Source of the DNA: Vandiemenella viatica
Lineage: Eukaryota; Arthropoda; Insecta; Orthoptera; Morabidae
NCBI GenBank assembly: GCA_031002005.1
Contig: JARYHS010009186.1
Location: 107,916,829 to 107,980,828, forward strand
Direction of reading: 5' to 3'
Length of the DNA stretch: 64,000 nucleotides
Shown one piece after another: positions 45,491 to 55,487 of this stretch; position 1 is the first letter of the stretch; every line of letters starts with the position of its first letter. The notes beneath the pieces are model-generated. The model was not told the DNA's origin and ran no database searches. It saw only the letters and a program-made list of their open reading frames with translations. Made by a program: the position numbers and the translations under genes.

Positions 45491-46480
45491 GTATATCAAG
45501 ATATTTCTATAAGCAATAGAATTATTATTAAAATTTTGTAGCAAAACAATTAGGGGGACTTACACATCTAAATTATATACATATAACTGATATTTTGTAC
45601 TACTACATTACACGCTTTATCTCCAAAAAGAAACGAATATCTCCTTCTTCTAAACGAATCAAAAGTCGCTAAAAAAAAATTATATAATTTTGAAACCCCA
45701 AGAGCGTAAAATAAGATTGAACGAGACAAAATTGAACACAAATGTCAAGGAAGATTTTATCTCTTTCTTTACCGTCAACACAAGCTAGATTTTTGTTTTT
45801 TAGATGCTATATTTCATCGTGATATTATGGAAATATGTGTCAGAAATTATATTAAAGTCACAAATATTGTGTCAACGAAATTTAATAGAAAGCATCTGTG
45901 ATTGGATTGTGAATATATGTAAATCTTTAAACAGATTTCAGCTTGACGCTATGCCCTATCCCAGCCAGCTATAGGACTCTCTTAAAATATTAAAGACAAT
46001 TGTTCGAGCCTAAGGGAAGGAGTGGATTGGCCATAGGAACGATGGAAATCAGGCAATCGGAAATTACTAGATCCATATATTCCAATTTGTAATTCTTACA
46101 CAGCAGAAAGTAATGTTAGACTGCTTCAGGATTACGGTTCTAATAACAGTAAAGTGCTGGTGCAGAGAAATGGTTACTTTCGGAGAGAAAGTATACGTCA
46201 TCAGTCAGATGCAGTCCCAGCGACAATACTGCCAGCAGCCCACAGCGATGGAGGCTGTGTGAATTAACGTAGCTCGTTCAGTTAACAGAAATGACTCAGG
46301 GTCAGTCTGCTCAATCCCCATTCCGCTGGCCTTACTGCTGCATGCGCAGGTTAAATTTGTCACTCACTTAAATGGACAAGAAACAAGAGACAAGAAACAC
46401 GACCAGGGAAATATGACTTTGAGCCGCCAGTGGGGAGTGAACACACTATAGCGAAAAGAGGACATCGCATCACAGCTGCC
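45491..46480. other. Unassigned AT-rich DNA
   Basis: Nothing recognised. Confidence 0.35.
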
Positions 46481-46483
46481 TAA

Positions 46484-46690
46484 AGCCGGCTTCCCACGGC
46501 CCGTGAATTTGCCGGCCGCGGCTGTCCAGCTATCAACAGCGCGCCGTGGGAAAAGAGACACCTCTGCTGGCAGGGATGACGCGCCTCTATCCGTCGCCCA
46601 GTCAGTAAACATCAAACGCCCGGATAGCTAAAACGACACTAGGCAACGTGATGGGGAGGTGGCGAGGGCTAATTCTTACAATGCGGCTGC
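46484..46690. repeat. Rearranged relative of the 363-bp TIR element
   Basis: The left end (TAA, then AGCCGGCTTCCCACGGC) matches the end of the element at 41,194. The segment CTAGGCAACGTGATGGGGAG is the reverse complement of a segment inside that element (near 41,313). The right end is not found, so this copy is internally inverted or truncated. Confidence 0.55.
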
Positions 46691-47295
46691 ATGGTGGGGC
46701 CTATAAAACCACTAGCCGTGAGAAGTCACCATAAGGCCTTGTAGCCACATGCCCAAGGATCAGACACGTGGAGCTCTGGGCACCGTATCCTTTTACTATG
46801 GTGGCTGAGCACCGCTGACACACCAAATGCAGTGTGATATTCTTCAAATGCTTGAAGGAAAGCAGTTCTTCGGTACATTCTTTGGCTAGTAGTTATAATA
46901 GCTGTAAACAAAACCTTAGCCTAGGCGAGGCCTTTATGCTTCTAAGCCCATCAGGACATATTGTAATATTTGAGATATTACACTCCTTCGGTTTACTGGA
47001 CATACTTGTATCACTCTCAAAGCTAGTTTATTAAACTAATTGCTTGTGTGTATATAAAGAGTTTCCGTAGGCCGTTACAACGTAACAGATAATGTGATAT
47101 TCAACCATCCTTGTTTATCAGCAACTGCAGATGTCATTCTTAATTACAACGATTCACAACTAGGTCTTTAATTATTCTCTGAGCCAAATAACTGTTTGAA
47201 AGGAAAATAGTGAATGATAATTAACATACCGTACTGTGTTACTATAATTATTATTACATACTTCGTCCACCAACCTATGTCAGCCGGAATGACAG
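46691..47295. other. Unassigned DNA
   Basis: No gene or repeat recognised. Confidence 0.35.
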
Positions 47296-47299
47296 GAAA

Positions 47300-47465
47300 A
47301 ATAAGATTAGAAAAATAGGGTGCTGCTTTGATTCTTATATGAGTTCTTTTTTCCCTCCTGCCATAAGGGATTGAAATGCACAACAAAGAGATTAGCTTTG
47401 GTGGTGAGCACCCTCTTCCACCCACAATTTTGTGAATTGCAGAGTATATATGTAGATGTAGATAT
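47300..47465 (+). repeat. Possible LINE 3' end with TAGATG tail
   Basis: The stretch GGTGGTGAGCACCCTCTTCC and the terminal TATATATGTAGATGTAGAT recall the 3' end of an orthopteran LINE that ends in a short TAGATG array. The assignment rests on memory. Confidence 0.4.
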
Positions 47466-47605
47466 GCGAATGAACCCTACCGGATTGCACACAGTATATA
47501 TTCTTATCGTGGTTTGTAACCGAGAATTTGTCCAATGTTTCCAGTGAGTAGTTAGAAACAGAAATTGTCAGTTCCTGGAGAAGTGGGATGAACTTATGTA
47601 TTGAT

Positions 47606-47775
47606 ATCTGTCTGCGATTCGAGTAACTTATTTTTCGTATGATATGTGTATTTTTGTTTGTGAAATGTTTAGTTTACGAGGTGGAGATTGCAGATCATCG
47701 CAGCATTCTTCTAGGTGATTGCGGAAAAGCGCCTAAAAGCCGCAGTCGATGTCCAGGACTCGAATAAGATCCCGT
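47606..47775 (-). repeat. SINE family E copy
   Basis: Shares GTATTTTTGTTTGTGAAATG, AGTTTACGAGGTGGAGATTG and a CCAGGACTCGAA end with the copy at 28,508. The tRNA-like half is partly lost. Confidence 0.6.
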
Positions 47776-48365
47776 TTTACCTCCCCGGTACAGTGTGGTA
47801 TCGTATTGAAATGCGCAGTGGGTTGAATTGGCTATTTCAATTAAGTTTTGGTTTTTTGTGTTTGCAACGAATTGTTAAATCAGGAAAAATAAACCAAAAA
47901 AATTTAGGTATTATGTTTGCTCGTTAGTGGAAAGGATAACTTAATTCGGTAGTTTACTTCTTCAGTTCTTACCGTGTTACTTGGTTCAGATCTTTCTTAG
48001 TATGCTTCCTACAGGGTATCTGTACTGTAGTGATTGGAATGTTATCATCATACCGCGTGCTTAACGCTGAGGGCACCGTTGAAGTACCATAAAGCGAGGT
48101 CGGGATTTAAGGAGATAGTTTGGAAGAGTTTGTCAGCTATGCAAAAATATGTTTTGCTTAAATTTTCTTCTGAATTGTTTACATGTGAGGAAGAAAGTAA
48201 TGACGAGATGATTGTGTCAAACAAACCAAAAATTATATTTGTAAATGCCGATTCTTCGATGGAAATTGTAAAAGCCATTTAAAACAAATAATGTAACAAT
48301 TGAAGAAATATCTGGTTTTGACGGTGAAACTGTTTTGTTTCAGAATTTTGGCTTCGAAGATTGAC
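47776..48365. other. Unassigned AT-rich DNA
   Basis: Overlapping frames of 70-82 codons occur on both strands around 48,034-48,282 but have no recognisable domain. Probably chance. Confidence 0.35.
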
Positions 48366-48565
48366 TGTCGAGTGGCGGATGAGCTAACGCTTTCGCTACG
48401 CATCCTGGAGGATGCGAGTTAGAATCCCCGTTCAGCCATCCAGATTATAACTTTCCATGATTTCGTGACATCGCTTGAGGCAAATGTTTCATTTAAGAAG
48501 CTACTGTCGATTTTTTTTTCTTGTCCCCACACCTTTTCCACCTCTGATAACCTCGACGTCGAAGA
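48366..48565 (+). repeat. SINE family A copy, degenerate
   Basis: A head with GAGTGGCGGATGAGCTAACG, an altered B box (GTTAGAATCCCC) and the body up to ATAACCTCGACGTCG are in family order, with a deletion in the middle. Confidence 0.7.
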
Positions 48566-48742
48566 ATATTGATTAATATCAATCTTCATATATTTATTTT
48601 GTTTTCTGGTACAGAAGGAACCATATAATCTTTGACTTTGCAGGACATTATTATGTCCCAAAAAATATATAAAGCTAGAACTATGTAAGCGTTCGATCGT
48701 TCAGATTTCACTTTCCACGTGTCCCCAAGATAGCCCAACCGT

Positions 48743-49006
48743 TTTTTTTTTTTTTTTATGTAACTGCTTTACGTCTCTTTTTAACATCGAGGTCTTTAGA
48801 GACGGGAAAGGATGGGGGGCAAGGATGGGGGCAAGGAATGGGAAGGAATTCGGCCATGGCCTTTTGAAGGAAGCATCCCGGCATTTGCCTCGAGTGATTT
48901 GGGGGAAACCATGGAAAACCCAAATCTGGATGCCCGGACGGGGATTCGAACCGCCGTCCTCCCGAATGCGAGGCGAGAACGCTAACCGTTACACCGCCCC
49001 GCTCGG
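48743..49006 (-). repeat. SINE family A, best preserved copy
   Basis: This is a full-length copy with a perfect 12-bp duplication TAGCCCAACCGT (48,731-48,742 and 49,007-49,018). On the minus strand it starts with a tRNA-like head (GTAACGGTTAGCGTTC), then the B box GGTTCGAATCC, the GGGATGCTTCCTTC block, and a long A tail (T run near 48,743-48,757). It contains a 15-bp internal duplication of the GATGGGGGCAAGGA type near 48,810-48,835. The match to Pol III promoter boxes shows it is a tRNA-derived SINE. It is the youngest copy in the window. Confidence 0.93.
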
Positions 49007-49018
49007 TAGCCCAACCGT

Positions 49019-49540
49019 AATGAATGGAACCAGCCCATTGATGTAGTAAAGAAATTTTTAAAAAAAATTTAAACTTAAATTTAATCTTGAAATTTTAACC
49101 ATTGTTTTCTACATTATTTTCGTAGTTTTTATTAAAGTTTAGGTATTATTTAATTGCTGTTGATTAATAGACGGTTGAACGATTGTTTATGGCCAGGTAC
49201 GTTACAATAGTTGAAAGCTAAAGCCATAGATCTCGAATTGAAAAATCAAAACTAATCCATAGAGCGATTTTATATGAATCACATTTCAAATTCAGCATAC
49301 ATACAATCTTCTATCTTTCAATCGCTGCTACGCATTTGTTTTCAAGAACGTTTCTTGGAGATATATGAAGAACTGTGCTTCTTATCTCCGTATCACGGCA
49401 TCGAAAATTTATTCATAAGTTTTATGCAGTTTCCTACTATCAACTGACCAAATGGAGGAACGATCACCACTTTCTCCTTGAAAATATCACGTTATTCGAA
49501 CTGAATAACACAAAATATATTAATACAAAGATACCTTTTT
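49019..49540. other. Unassigned AT-rich DNA
   Basis: Nothing recognised. Confidence 0.35.
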
Positions 49541-49765
49541 TTTATTCGGGCTATACATCTCGTCGATTTCGAGATTATTAGGGGCGGGAAAAGATTGGGG
49601 TTAATAAATGGAAAGGAATTCTGCCAAGGCATTTTGAAGGAATCGCCCCCGCATTCACCTAGAGTGATTTTTGGAAGCTGATATCAGGATTGCTGGACAG
49701 GTTTCTGAAACCGCGTCCTCCTAAATGCCAGAACTAAACCTTACCACTCACGCACCAAGGAAACA
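49541..49765 (-). repeat. SINE family A copy
   Basis: The minus strand keeps the family order from the 3' part (reverse of CATCTCGTCGATTTCGAG) to a damaged head. The B-box region is changed. Confidence 0.75.
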
Positions 49766-49954
49766 AAGGATTTGATGTTTAGGAAATAAACACCATTTCT
49801 ATATGAAACTTGTCTGCTGACTCCAAATATGACCTTCATTTTGACGTGTCAGAACTGGGTTTTAAGCTATGTAACATCTGTTACATATTAGGCGTTAGAC
49901 AAAGTGAATGATGTTTATAGGTGTATGCGTGTGAGTGACAGTCCATATGTTTTT

Positions 49955-50120
49955 TTTTTTTTTTTATTCTAACATGGAAAAATGGCACACATCGTGTTCA
50001 ATTGGAGTCGTGTTTAATTTCGCTTCAATCTGGAATGCATTTTTCACAGTGATTTACCACAAATGCCGTGTTTAAGCCATCCCTTTCTGAAGTTACGAAG
50101 CTCAGACACGCACTCACTTC
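49955..50120 (-). repeat. Small retrocopy with 16-bp duplication
   Basis: Two copies of CAGTCCATATGTTTTT (49,939-49,954 and 50,121-50,136) flank a 166-bp insert. A T run at the left (to 49,965) is the poly(A) tail of a minus-strand RNA, and the AATAAA signal directly precedes the tail. No tRNA-like head is seen. It may be the 3' end of a processed mRNA or of a SINE. The source gene is unknown. Confidence 0.75.
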
Positions 50121-50136
50121 CAGTCCATATGTTTTT

Positions 50137-50860
50137 GAGATTATGTATATAGTACGTCTACTGCGTTGATTTGCCATATTATTACAATTTTAATTTGTTA
50201 TAAACCCATGACATGCCAAAATTGCAATTGGTGAATTTTCTCTAACGACAGGAATCGGGTTATACCAAATACCCATACTTCCTTGCGATAGCAGAGACTG
50301 TAAAAATCACTATGTTGAGAAAGACTGGTTCCTTGCATAGATATGGCTCTTTATAGACCTGCCAATGTACTAGAAGTACCTTTAGTTAAGTGAAAGAAAA
50401 AAAAACAAAAAACACTTTCCACCTGTACTGTCCCACCTGGTATAGATCGGGATTTACTGCTTTGTTATATAGTTTTATTAATTAATAACTAAATAAATGA
50501 TTGTGGGTGGGGTTCTCTTCCGAAGTGGTCCTTCACATTAATACATCAAGCATTATATATTCAAAAGGAACATATTGACCTCATCAGTCTTGATACATGA
50601 AAAGTAAAATTCTCCATCATTTCAGTAAATTAATGACGCAGACATTAGGGAACACAACGGTAGTATGTTCCTTTCGATAACAACCAGACCCACGTTACAG
50701 TACATTCTTTATCACTTCCTCCGCCTGTGTATTGAAAGCAACCATCATCCTTATATGTATTAAGTACAGTAATGGTATTAAACATATCTCGCGATAACCT
50801 TGTCGGCCGAGAACCAAATTCAAATCAAATTAACTTACTGAAATTAAGTAAATTACGGCA
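50137..50860. other. Unassigned AT-rich DNA
   Basis: Nothing recognised. Confidence 0.35.
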
Positions 50861-50944
50861 ATAAAACTATTGAATCCAACTACATATCTTGTTACTGATA
50901 AACCATGAGATTTACCTTCTGGGACACCTCACACCTTTGCACAT

Positions 50945-51147
50945 TGTAAAATTATTATTATTATTTTAAACTTTCATTTTTACTTTTATTGTTACTTCTT
51001 TACATTAACCAACACAATTCTAATTACATCCAAACTTCGCCGTACTCACACGATCTCTGCTTCTCATCTGTTTTTCATCGTCCAAAGATCTTCCTCCTCC
51101 TGTACTGTCCAGAGATTTTCATGTACTTTTCATCTGGTATTCTTACA
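50945..51147 (-). repeat. 3' LTR (203 bp)
   Basis: Matches the LTR at 54,084-54,283. The last 100 bases in plus orientation (from GATCTCTGCTTCTCATCTG on) are identical, and differences elsewhere are mainly small insertions and deletions. It carries an ATT repeat near the end, starting at 50,952. Confidence 0.93.
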
Positions 51148-51333
51148 CATCCCCTCGGCCAATTTGTCACCAAAAATTTGTCAAATTTTTGTGTGATTTA
51201 TCATCACACCACTCACCCATACATACATTTTCAGCCATAGTTACATTCATTCACACCCCCGGTGTAAGTTCAGATCACATTTTTTTTTTTTTTTCTAATC
51301 CTAACAATTCCTCTGCTTCAATATTCTCATATG

Positions 51334-52209
51334 TCACTCCCTCTTCATTTTCACTTTTCCCTTCGTGGCTTCTTTTTCCTTGTCCTCTCCGCCATCCTTC
51401 TTCTTTTCGAATTTTATAATGTTGCGGCCTTCATTATATATATCAAGCCCTCTCTTCTTCTTCACTTTGCCTCTCGTTGATTCTTCTTCTTCACTAACTT
51501 CATCACACTTCTTCCTTATTAAGAAACATCTCACCTCGTATTCATCTTCTCTTGCCTCCTTGTCAGCTACAAGTGTACAGTACTCCTCCTCTTCTTCTTC
51601 TTCTAACTCTTCTTCGGTATCTTCATAACTCTTCTCGTCTTCAATTTCCTCGTCCTCTTCAGTTCCCAAACCATAATTTCTGTCATCATTTCTAATGGAA
51701 ACAATAATCGTTTCATCTTTCCTTTCCATCTCTTCTCCTGTATTTTCCACGTTACTGTCCCACTGAACCATTCTCGCCAGGCCAATCACTTGATCTGATG
51801 CTATGTCATCTTTCTTAGTATCTCTAACTTTGTCTTTTTCCTCTATCTGTTCTAGACATTCCCACCATTTCACTGGTCCACTATTCTCACACATTGTATT
51901 GTTTTCTTCATCGTCATCTCGCCGATTTTCTCCGTTTTCTTCTCTCTCATCCTCCTCAATTTTCATTCCTAACTTGTCTTCGCACGCCCTTCTTACTTCT
52001 TTAATCCAGTGATCAGTTGTGTCTTCTGTTCCTTTGTCAATCGCTCCTTCAGAATTTCCAACAGGATGATCGGCTTGATTGTTATTATCTTCAATCAACT
52101 TCTCTTGACACTTTCTTCTCGTAAAGTCTTCATCAAAATATGCCGTTACTTCTTCCAAGATTACTTTTTTGTGTCTATCACTAGTGTCTCTATCTAACTT
52201 CATTAACAT
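51334..52209 (-). CDS. Acidic ORF2 in pol position, no known domain
   Basis: This 291-codon frame lies after gag on the same strand. It is very rich in Glu, Asp and Lys, with a run of Glu (EEELEEEEEEEYC) in the middle and a basic tail (GKVKKKRG, later KGKVKMKRE). I see no protease DTG/DSG motif, no reverse-transcriptase YxDD and no integrase zinc finger. The frame is open without interruption from the gag stop region (52,296), so the first ATG at 52,209 is probably not the only way to start: a -1 frameshift at 52,290-52,296 could make it a Gag extension. It may be the retained N-terminus of a deleted pol, or a new non-enzymatic protein. The count of acidic residues was judged by eye. Confidence 0.75.
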   Translation of the reverse strand: MLMKLDRDTSDRHKKVILEEVTAYFDEDFTRRKCQEKLIEDNNNQADHPVGNSEGAIDKGTEDTTDHWIKEVRRACEDKLGMKIEEDEREENGENRRDDDEENNTMCENSGPVKWWECLEQIEEKDKVRDTKKDDIASDQVIGLARMVQWDSNVENTGEEMERKDETIIVSIRNDDRNYGLGTEEDEEIEDEKSYEDTEEELEEEEEEEYCTLVADKEAREDEYEVRCFLIRKKCDEVSEEEESTRGKVKKKRGLDIYNEGRNIIKFEKKKDGGEDKEKEATKGKVKMKRE

Positions 52210-52286
52210 GCACCGTTTTTCTTGCTTCGTGGTTCTTGGCCCTTTAACCTTTTCGGCTTGAGAACGGACCGCTTCAAAAGCCGCCT

Positions 52287-53672
52287 TTAATTTCCCTTAT
52301 TACATTCTACTTCTCGCCTTCTTTCATCTTCTCCCTGAAATCTTCCACCACTTCCTTTGTTAAAGCCTCTTGTTTCTCCTCCATTCCTTCTGCCATCTTC
52401 TTGTCGTATGTGCGAGAAACCTCTTGGATCGGTTACCGATCGTGCTTCGCCTGTATTTTGCCTCGTGTTCCAGTGGTGCTTGTTATATCCTGGACCCGAG
52501 TACTGCTGGTATCCTATGCCATTATTGTACTTCCCCAACTCCTTAAGCCCAGGTGTATTTTGCTCTCGTTCATTCGTTGCATCCCACCTGTCTATCTTTT
52601 CCACACCTTCTAGGAATTCATGTATGTTTTTCCACTGCATCAACAGTATTTTTTCTTGTACTTGGCGCGGCATCTTCCGCTCCAATATTTCTATAACCTC
52701 ATCCTCTTTCATGGGCAACGACAAATACTTCAGATTCTTCAATAACTTCTCACAATAATCTCTCAAACTGCCCTGCTGCCTTTTGTAGGGTGCACTGTTT
52801 CTAAATTCCTGTTTCACTCGCCGCTGTCTTTCATCGGACCAATATTTCCTCAGGAAAATTTGCAAAAAATCCTCGTAACTTCTGTTACCTCCACCCAATT
52901 CACACGTCCACTCCAACGCCTCATTCTTCATCATCATCTTAACGTATTTTATCTTCTCTTCATCCGGCCACTGTCTTGGAAATGCGTCTCTGTATACTTC
53001 CACAAAAACATAGGGATGTATCTCGCCGCCAGGTACAAAACTCACTTCCGGCAATTTCATCTGCACCGACTGCACTACATTGTTGCCGACACCGTGCCCT
53101 TTCCCGTTCTGAATTTTGTCGACTCGCTGATTCAGCTCTACCCATTGATATACGGCCGTCTCTTTATAGCTTTCCACTTCTCCCTGCAAGTTAACCATTC
53201 CAGATTCCAATTCTTTAATATTAGTTTGTACCAGTGAAATTTCATGTTTGGCTTCTTGAATGTCACTCGTAAATTCACTGTTTATCCCTCTCTGCTCGTC
53301 CAGTGCTATCTTCACCGACTCCTCGCGGTTCTGCTGTTCTATCTGTATTAACTTTTGTACCTTCTTAAACATTAAATCTTCACGTTGAGAAATATGCTCA
53401 TGTACTTTGTCTATCTGAGAGTTAATTTCATGAGAAATATTAGCTCTTTCCTTTCTCCATTCTATTATCGTTTGTTGGTGATTATGATTCATTTTCTGCA
53501 TTTCGCGTTTTGTTTCTATTTGTTCTCTCATAATCATTGCTAACATTTCCTTTATAGAATTACTGTCGTCATTCCACGGGTTTTTCCCCGCGATGCCAGT
53601 TGTTGAATCATCATCACCATCCAATTCGGTAACTACCCGCTCCCCAACTAATTCCGAATCTTTTCCATCCAT
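52287..53672 (-). CDS. Gag polyprotein of the LTR element
   Basis: The frame has 461 codons and no interruption. Residues about 40-185 form a long helical, coiled-coil-like region rich in Glu, Gln and Lys. Residues about 208-350 match the retrotransposon capsid domain (Retrotrans_gag type): YVFVEVYRDAFP, then ALEWTCELGGGNRSYEDFLQ, GSLRDYCEKLLKNLKYLSLP and MPRQVQEKI. It would assemble the virus-like particle in the cytoplasm. The C-terminus lacks a CCHC zinc knuckle. In its place is a Gly/Arg-rich tail (about 400-452, for example GGETRGFNKGSGGRFQ), which could bind RNA. The ATG at 53,672 is the first in frame and lies about 400 bp after the 5' LTR. Confidence 0.9.
   Translation of the reverse strand: MDGKDSELVGERVVTELDGDDDSTTGIAGKNPWNDDSNSIKEMLAMIMREQIETKREMQKMNHNHQQTIIEWRKERANISHEINSQIDKVHEHISQREDLMFKKVQKLIQIEQQNREESVKIALDEQRGINSEFTSDIQEAKHEISLVQTNIKELESGMVNLQGEVESYKETAVYQWVELNQRVDKIQNGKGHGVGNNVVQSVQMKLPEVSFVPGGEIHPYVFVEVYRDAFPRQWPDEEKIKYVKMMMKNEALEWTCELGGGNRSYEDFLQIFLRKYWSDERQRRVKQEFRNSAPYKRQQGSLRDYCEKLLKNLKYLSLPMKEDEVIEILERKMPRQVQEKILLMQWKNIHEFLEGVEKIDRWDATNEREQNTPGLKELGKYNNGIGYQQYSGPGYNKHHWNTRQNTGEARSVTDPRGFSHIRQEDGRRNGGETRGFNKGSGGRFQGEDERRREVECNKGN
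52290..52296 (-). promoter_or_regulatory. Putative -1 ribosomal frameshift site GGGAAAT
   Basis: The last gag codons are GGA AAT followed by the stop TAA, preceded by a G, giving G GGA AAT, the classic X XXY YYZ heptamer. In the -1 frame the previous codon is a stop (TAA), so the slip must happen in exactly this window to enter ORF2. A stem CGGCTT/AAGCCG with an inner GAA/TTC pairing can form, starting 6 nt after the heptamer. This is inference from sequence, not measured. Confidence 0.65.
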
Positions 53673-54083
53673 TGTTATTTACAAAATTTTCATCACTTCA
53701 CAAAAATCATACACAGAGAGAGAAAAAAAAAAATCCGGTGTGGATTTCGAAAAACGAGAAATATCAATTAACGCAGATTTTTCTGACTTACAACGCCGTA
53801 TTATCAACCAAACACCAACAGCACACACATTATCTGTACATAAATCTTTAAAACTATCTTTAAGAACCTGTATGCGTAATTAAATCTCATATTTTAACAT
53901 TATACTTTTAATCAATTTCTCTCTTTTAAATTTATCTTGCAAGTCTTTACTCAAAATTAATAACTTTGTCTTCCATTCACAATATCTAAAACTGGTTTTT
54001 TCTTCTCCTACCTTTCCGAAGATTGCAGACTTCTTTTATTACGAGCTAAATAATTAGCTCTGTGTCCTGTCACGGTCGCCACG

Positions 54084-54283
54084 TGTAAAATTATTATTAT
54101 TATTATTTTAAACTTTCATTTCTTTTATTGTTATTTTTACATTAACAACACAATTCTCAATTACATCCAAACTTCCGTACTCCACACGATCTCTGCTTCT
54201 CATCTGTTTTTCATCGTCCAAAGATCTTCCTCCTCCTGTACTGTCCAGAGATTTTCATGTACTTTTCATCTGGTATTCTTACA
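54084..54283 (-). repeat. 5' LTR (200 bp)
   Basis: This is the promoter-bearing copy on the minus strand. It matches the LTR at 50,945-51,147 with a few small indels, mostly in the ATT-repeat and T-rich part. Confidence 0.93.
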
Positions 54284-54800
54284 ACATCAAACTTAGATGA
54301 TAAAACAATTTGTCAAAGCTTTGGAAAAACATTTGGAGTCCTTCAAGTATATCTGCAGTGCATATCCAGAAAATACATTTGAAAAAATTATAGCGGGGAT
54401 TTTTGATGGACCTCTGATCGGTAAGATGATAAAGAACAGAAATTTCGTGAAAACGATGCACGAGAATGAAGCATTAGCTTTGTGAGCCTTTGTAGAAGTA
54501 CTGCAAAATTTCCTTGGGAAACACAAAAGTGAAAATTACAAGACCTTGTTAGAAAAAGTGTCTCAGCTTTTCGTGATAATGGCTTGAATATAAGCATCAA
54601 AATGCATTTTATTTTTAGTCATCTTGATCGCTTTCTTGAATATCACGGAGATGTCAGTAACGAATTGGATCAATGGTAATCCCGTAGCAAAGGATACTGT
54701 GATGATGGCAGATTATTGCTGGTGCTTAAAAGGAGATAAGTCTGTTGATCTACATTATGGTTTGCAAAGAGGGTAAAATTCTTCCTCTAGTTTTGGGGCA

Positions 54801-55485
54801 AAATCTTTGCATTTTCAATTTCGAATATACGGTTTTTTTATTTTTTTTAAAAAAAGAATTGGTCACACACAGTTTCTTTGGCTCTTATATGAATAACATA
54901 AATTTGTTAAAGAAACAAACATGTTATGTCCCATGAAACACACTAATATCAACCCATTTACACTGTTGGAAATATGGATTACAACGTAATTAAGTCAAAT
55001 TGAGATGAGTGCATTAAAAAACTAGACCTGATAGAGTAAAACTGAAGCTATTTTCGAATTTATCAGCTAAAATTACCTAAGAATTCGTTAAAATATTCCA
55101 GGCACCAACCGAAAAATTTTGTTGGTGACCTGTGTTGTCTTTAATAGCTCAAGAATTACCGGAACGATGTGGAACTTTTATTTAAAAAAAATTTAAAGTA
55201 AACATACATGCATCATATTAATTGTAGGAATTTCTCATTGTGGTACCACGTTTATTAAGTACTGTGCATATCAGGCCGGAGAGTGTGAACAATGAGATTA
55301 TTTGTGTGCGGCTGTTCAGTCTTGTTTTCCTATTTGGAGACAGCGGAGCCAGAAGCAGCTGGTTGAGCACATCTGCCGTCACGCACGTGTGCTGTGAACT
55401 TCCGCGAGCGAACAGCCCGCTGCTATCTATAGTGAACGACTAACAGCGTCAGCCGAGATATTAGCGCGATCCCATCGCCACCATT
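54801..55485. other. Unassigned DNA
   Basis: Nothing recognised. The part 55,310-55,480 is more GC-rich than its flanks. Confidence 0.35.
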
Positions 55486-55487
55486 CA

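Larger units (their letters stand above)
50945..54283 (-). mobile_element. Ty3/gypsy-like LTR retrotransposon lacking pol, 3,339 bp
   Basis: The element has direct repeats at 50,945-51,147 and 54,084-54,283, each TGTAA...TTACA, with a 4-bp duplication ACAT (50,941-50,944 and 54,284-54,287). On the minus strand a primer-binding site TGGCGACCGTGACA (54,068-54,081) lies 2 nt inside the 5' LTR, which I recall as the tRNA-Arg type used by some insect gypsy elements. A purine-rich GAGGGGATG precedes the 3' LTR. Coding order is gag, then a second acidic frame. No protease, reverse transcriptase, RNase H or integrase is seen in the 2.9-kb interior. It would depend on enzymes from another element. Confidence 0.92.
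50862..54800 (+). pseudogene. Unnamed multicopy protein, pseudogene split by an LTR element
   Basis: To the right of the LTR element, broken frames (54,289-54,790) read MIKQFVKALEKHLESF, FDGPLIGKMIKNRNFVKTM, then NFLGKHKSENY, and end with MADYCWCLKGDKS. I recognise this as the C-terminal part of an uncharacterised protein that is multicopy in many arthropod genomes, possibly itself transposon-derived, with no assigned function. To the left of the element, TPLHI joins across the insertion with IKL, as the family has just before this part. Stops and frameshifts are present on both sides. Confidence 0.6.

Noticed and set aside
48743..49006. tRNA gene in the SINE heads
   Set aside because: The heads are shared by many copies with the same non-tRNA body and A tail, which defines a SINE.
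51365..51628. Ser-rich plus-strand frames opposite ORF2
   Set aside because: They are the complement of Glu-rich codons (TTC/CTC read as Ser, Phe and Leu) and follow from composition.
53593..53883. 96-codon plus-strand frame
   Set aside because: It is antisense to the gag start and untranslated leader of the LTR element, with no recognisable content.
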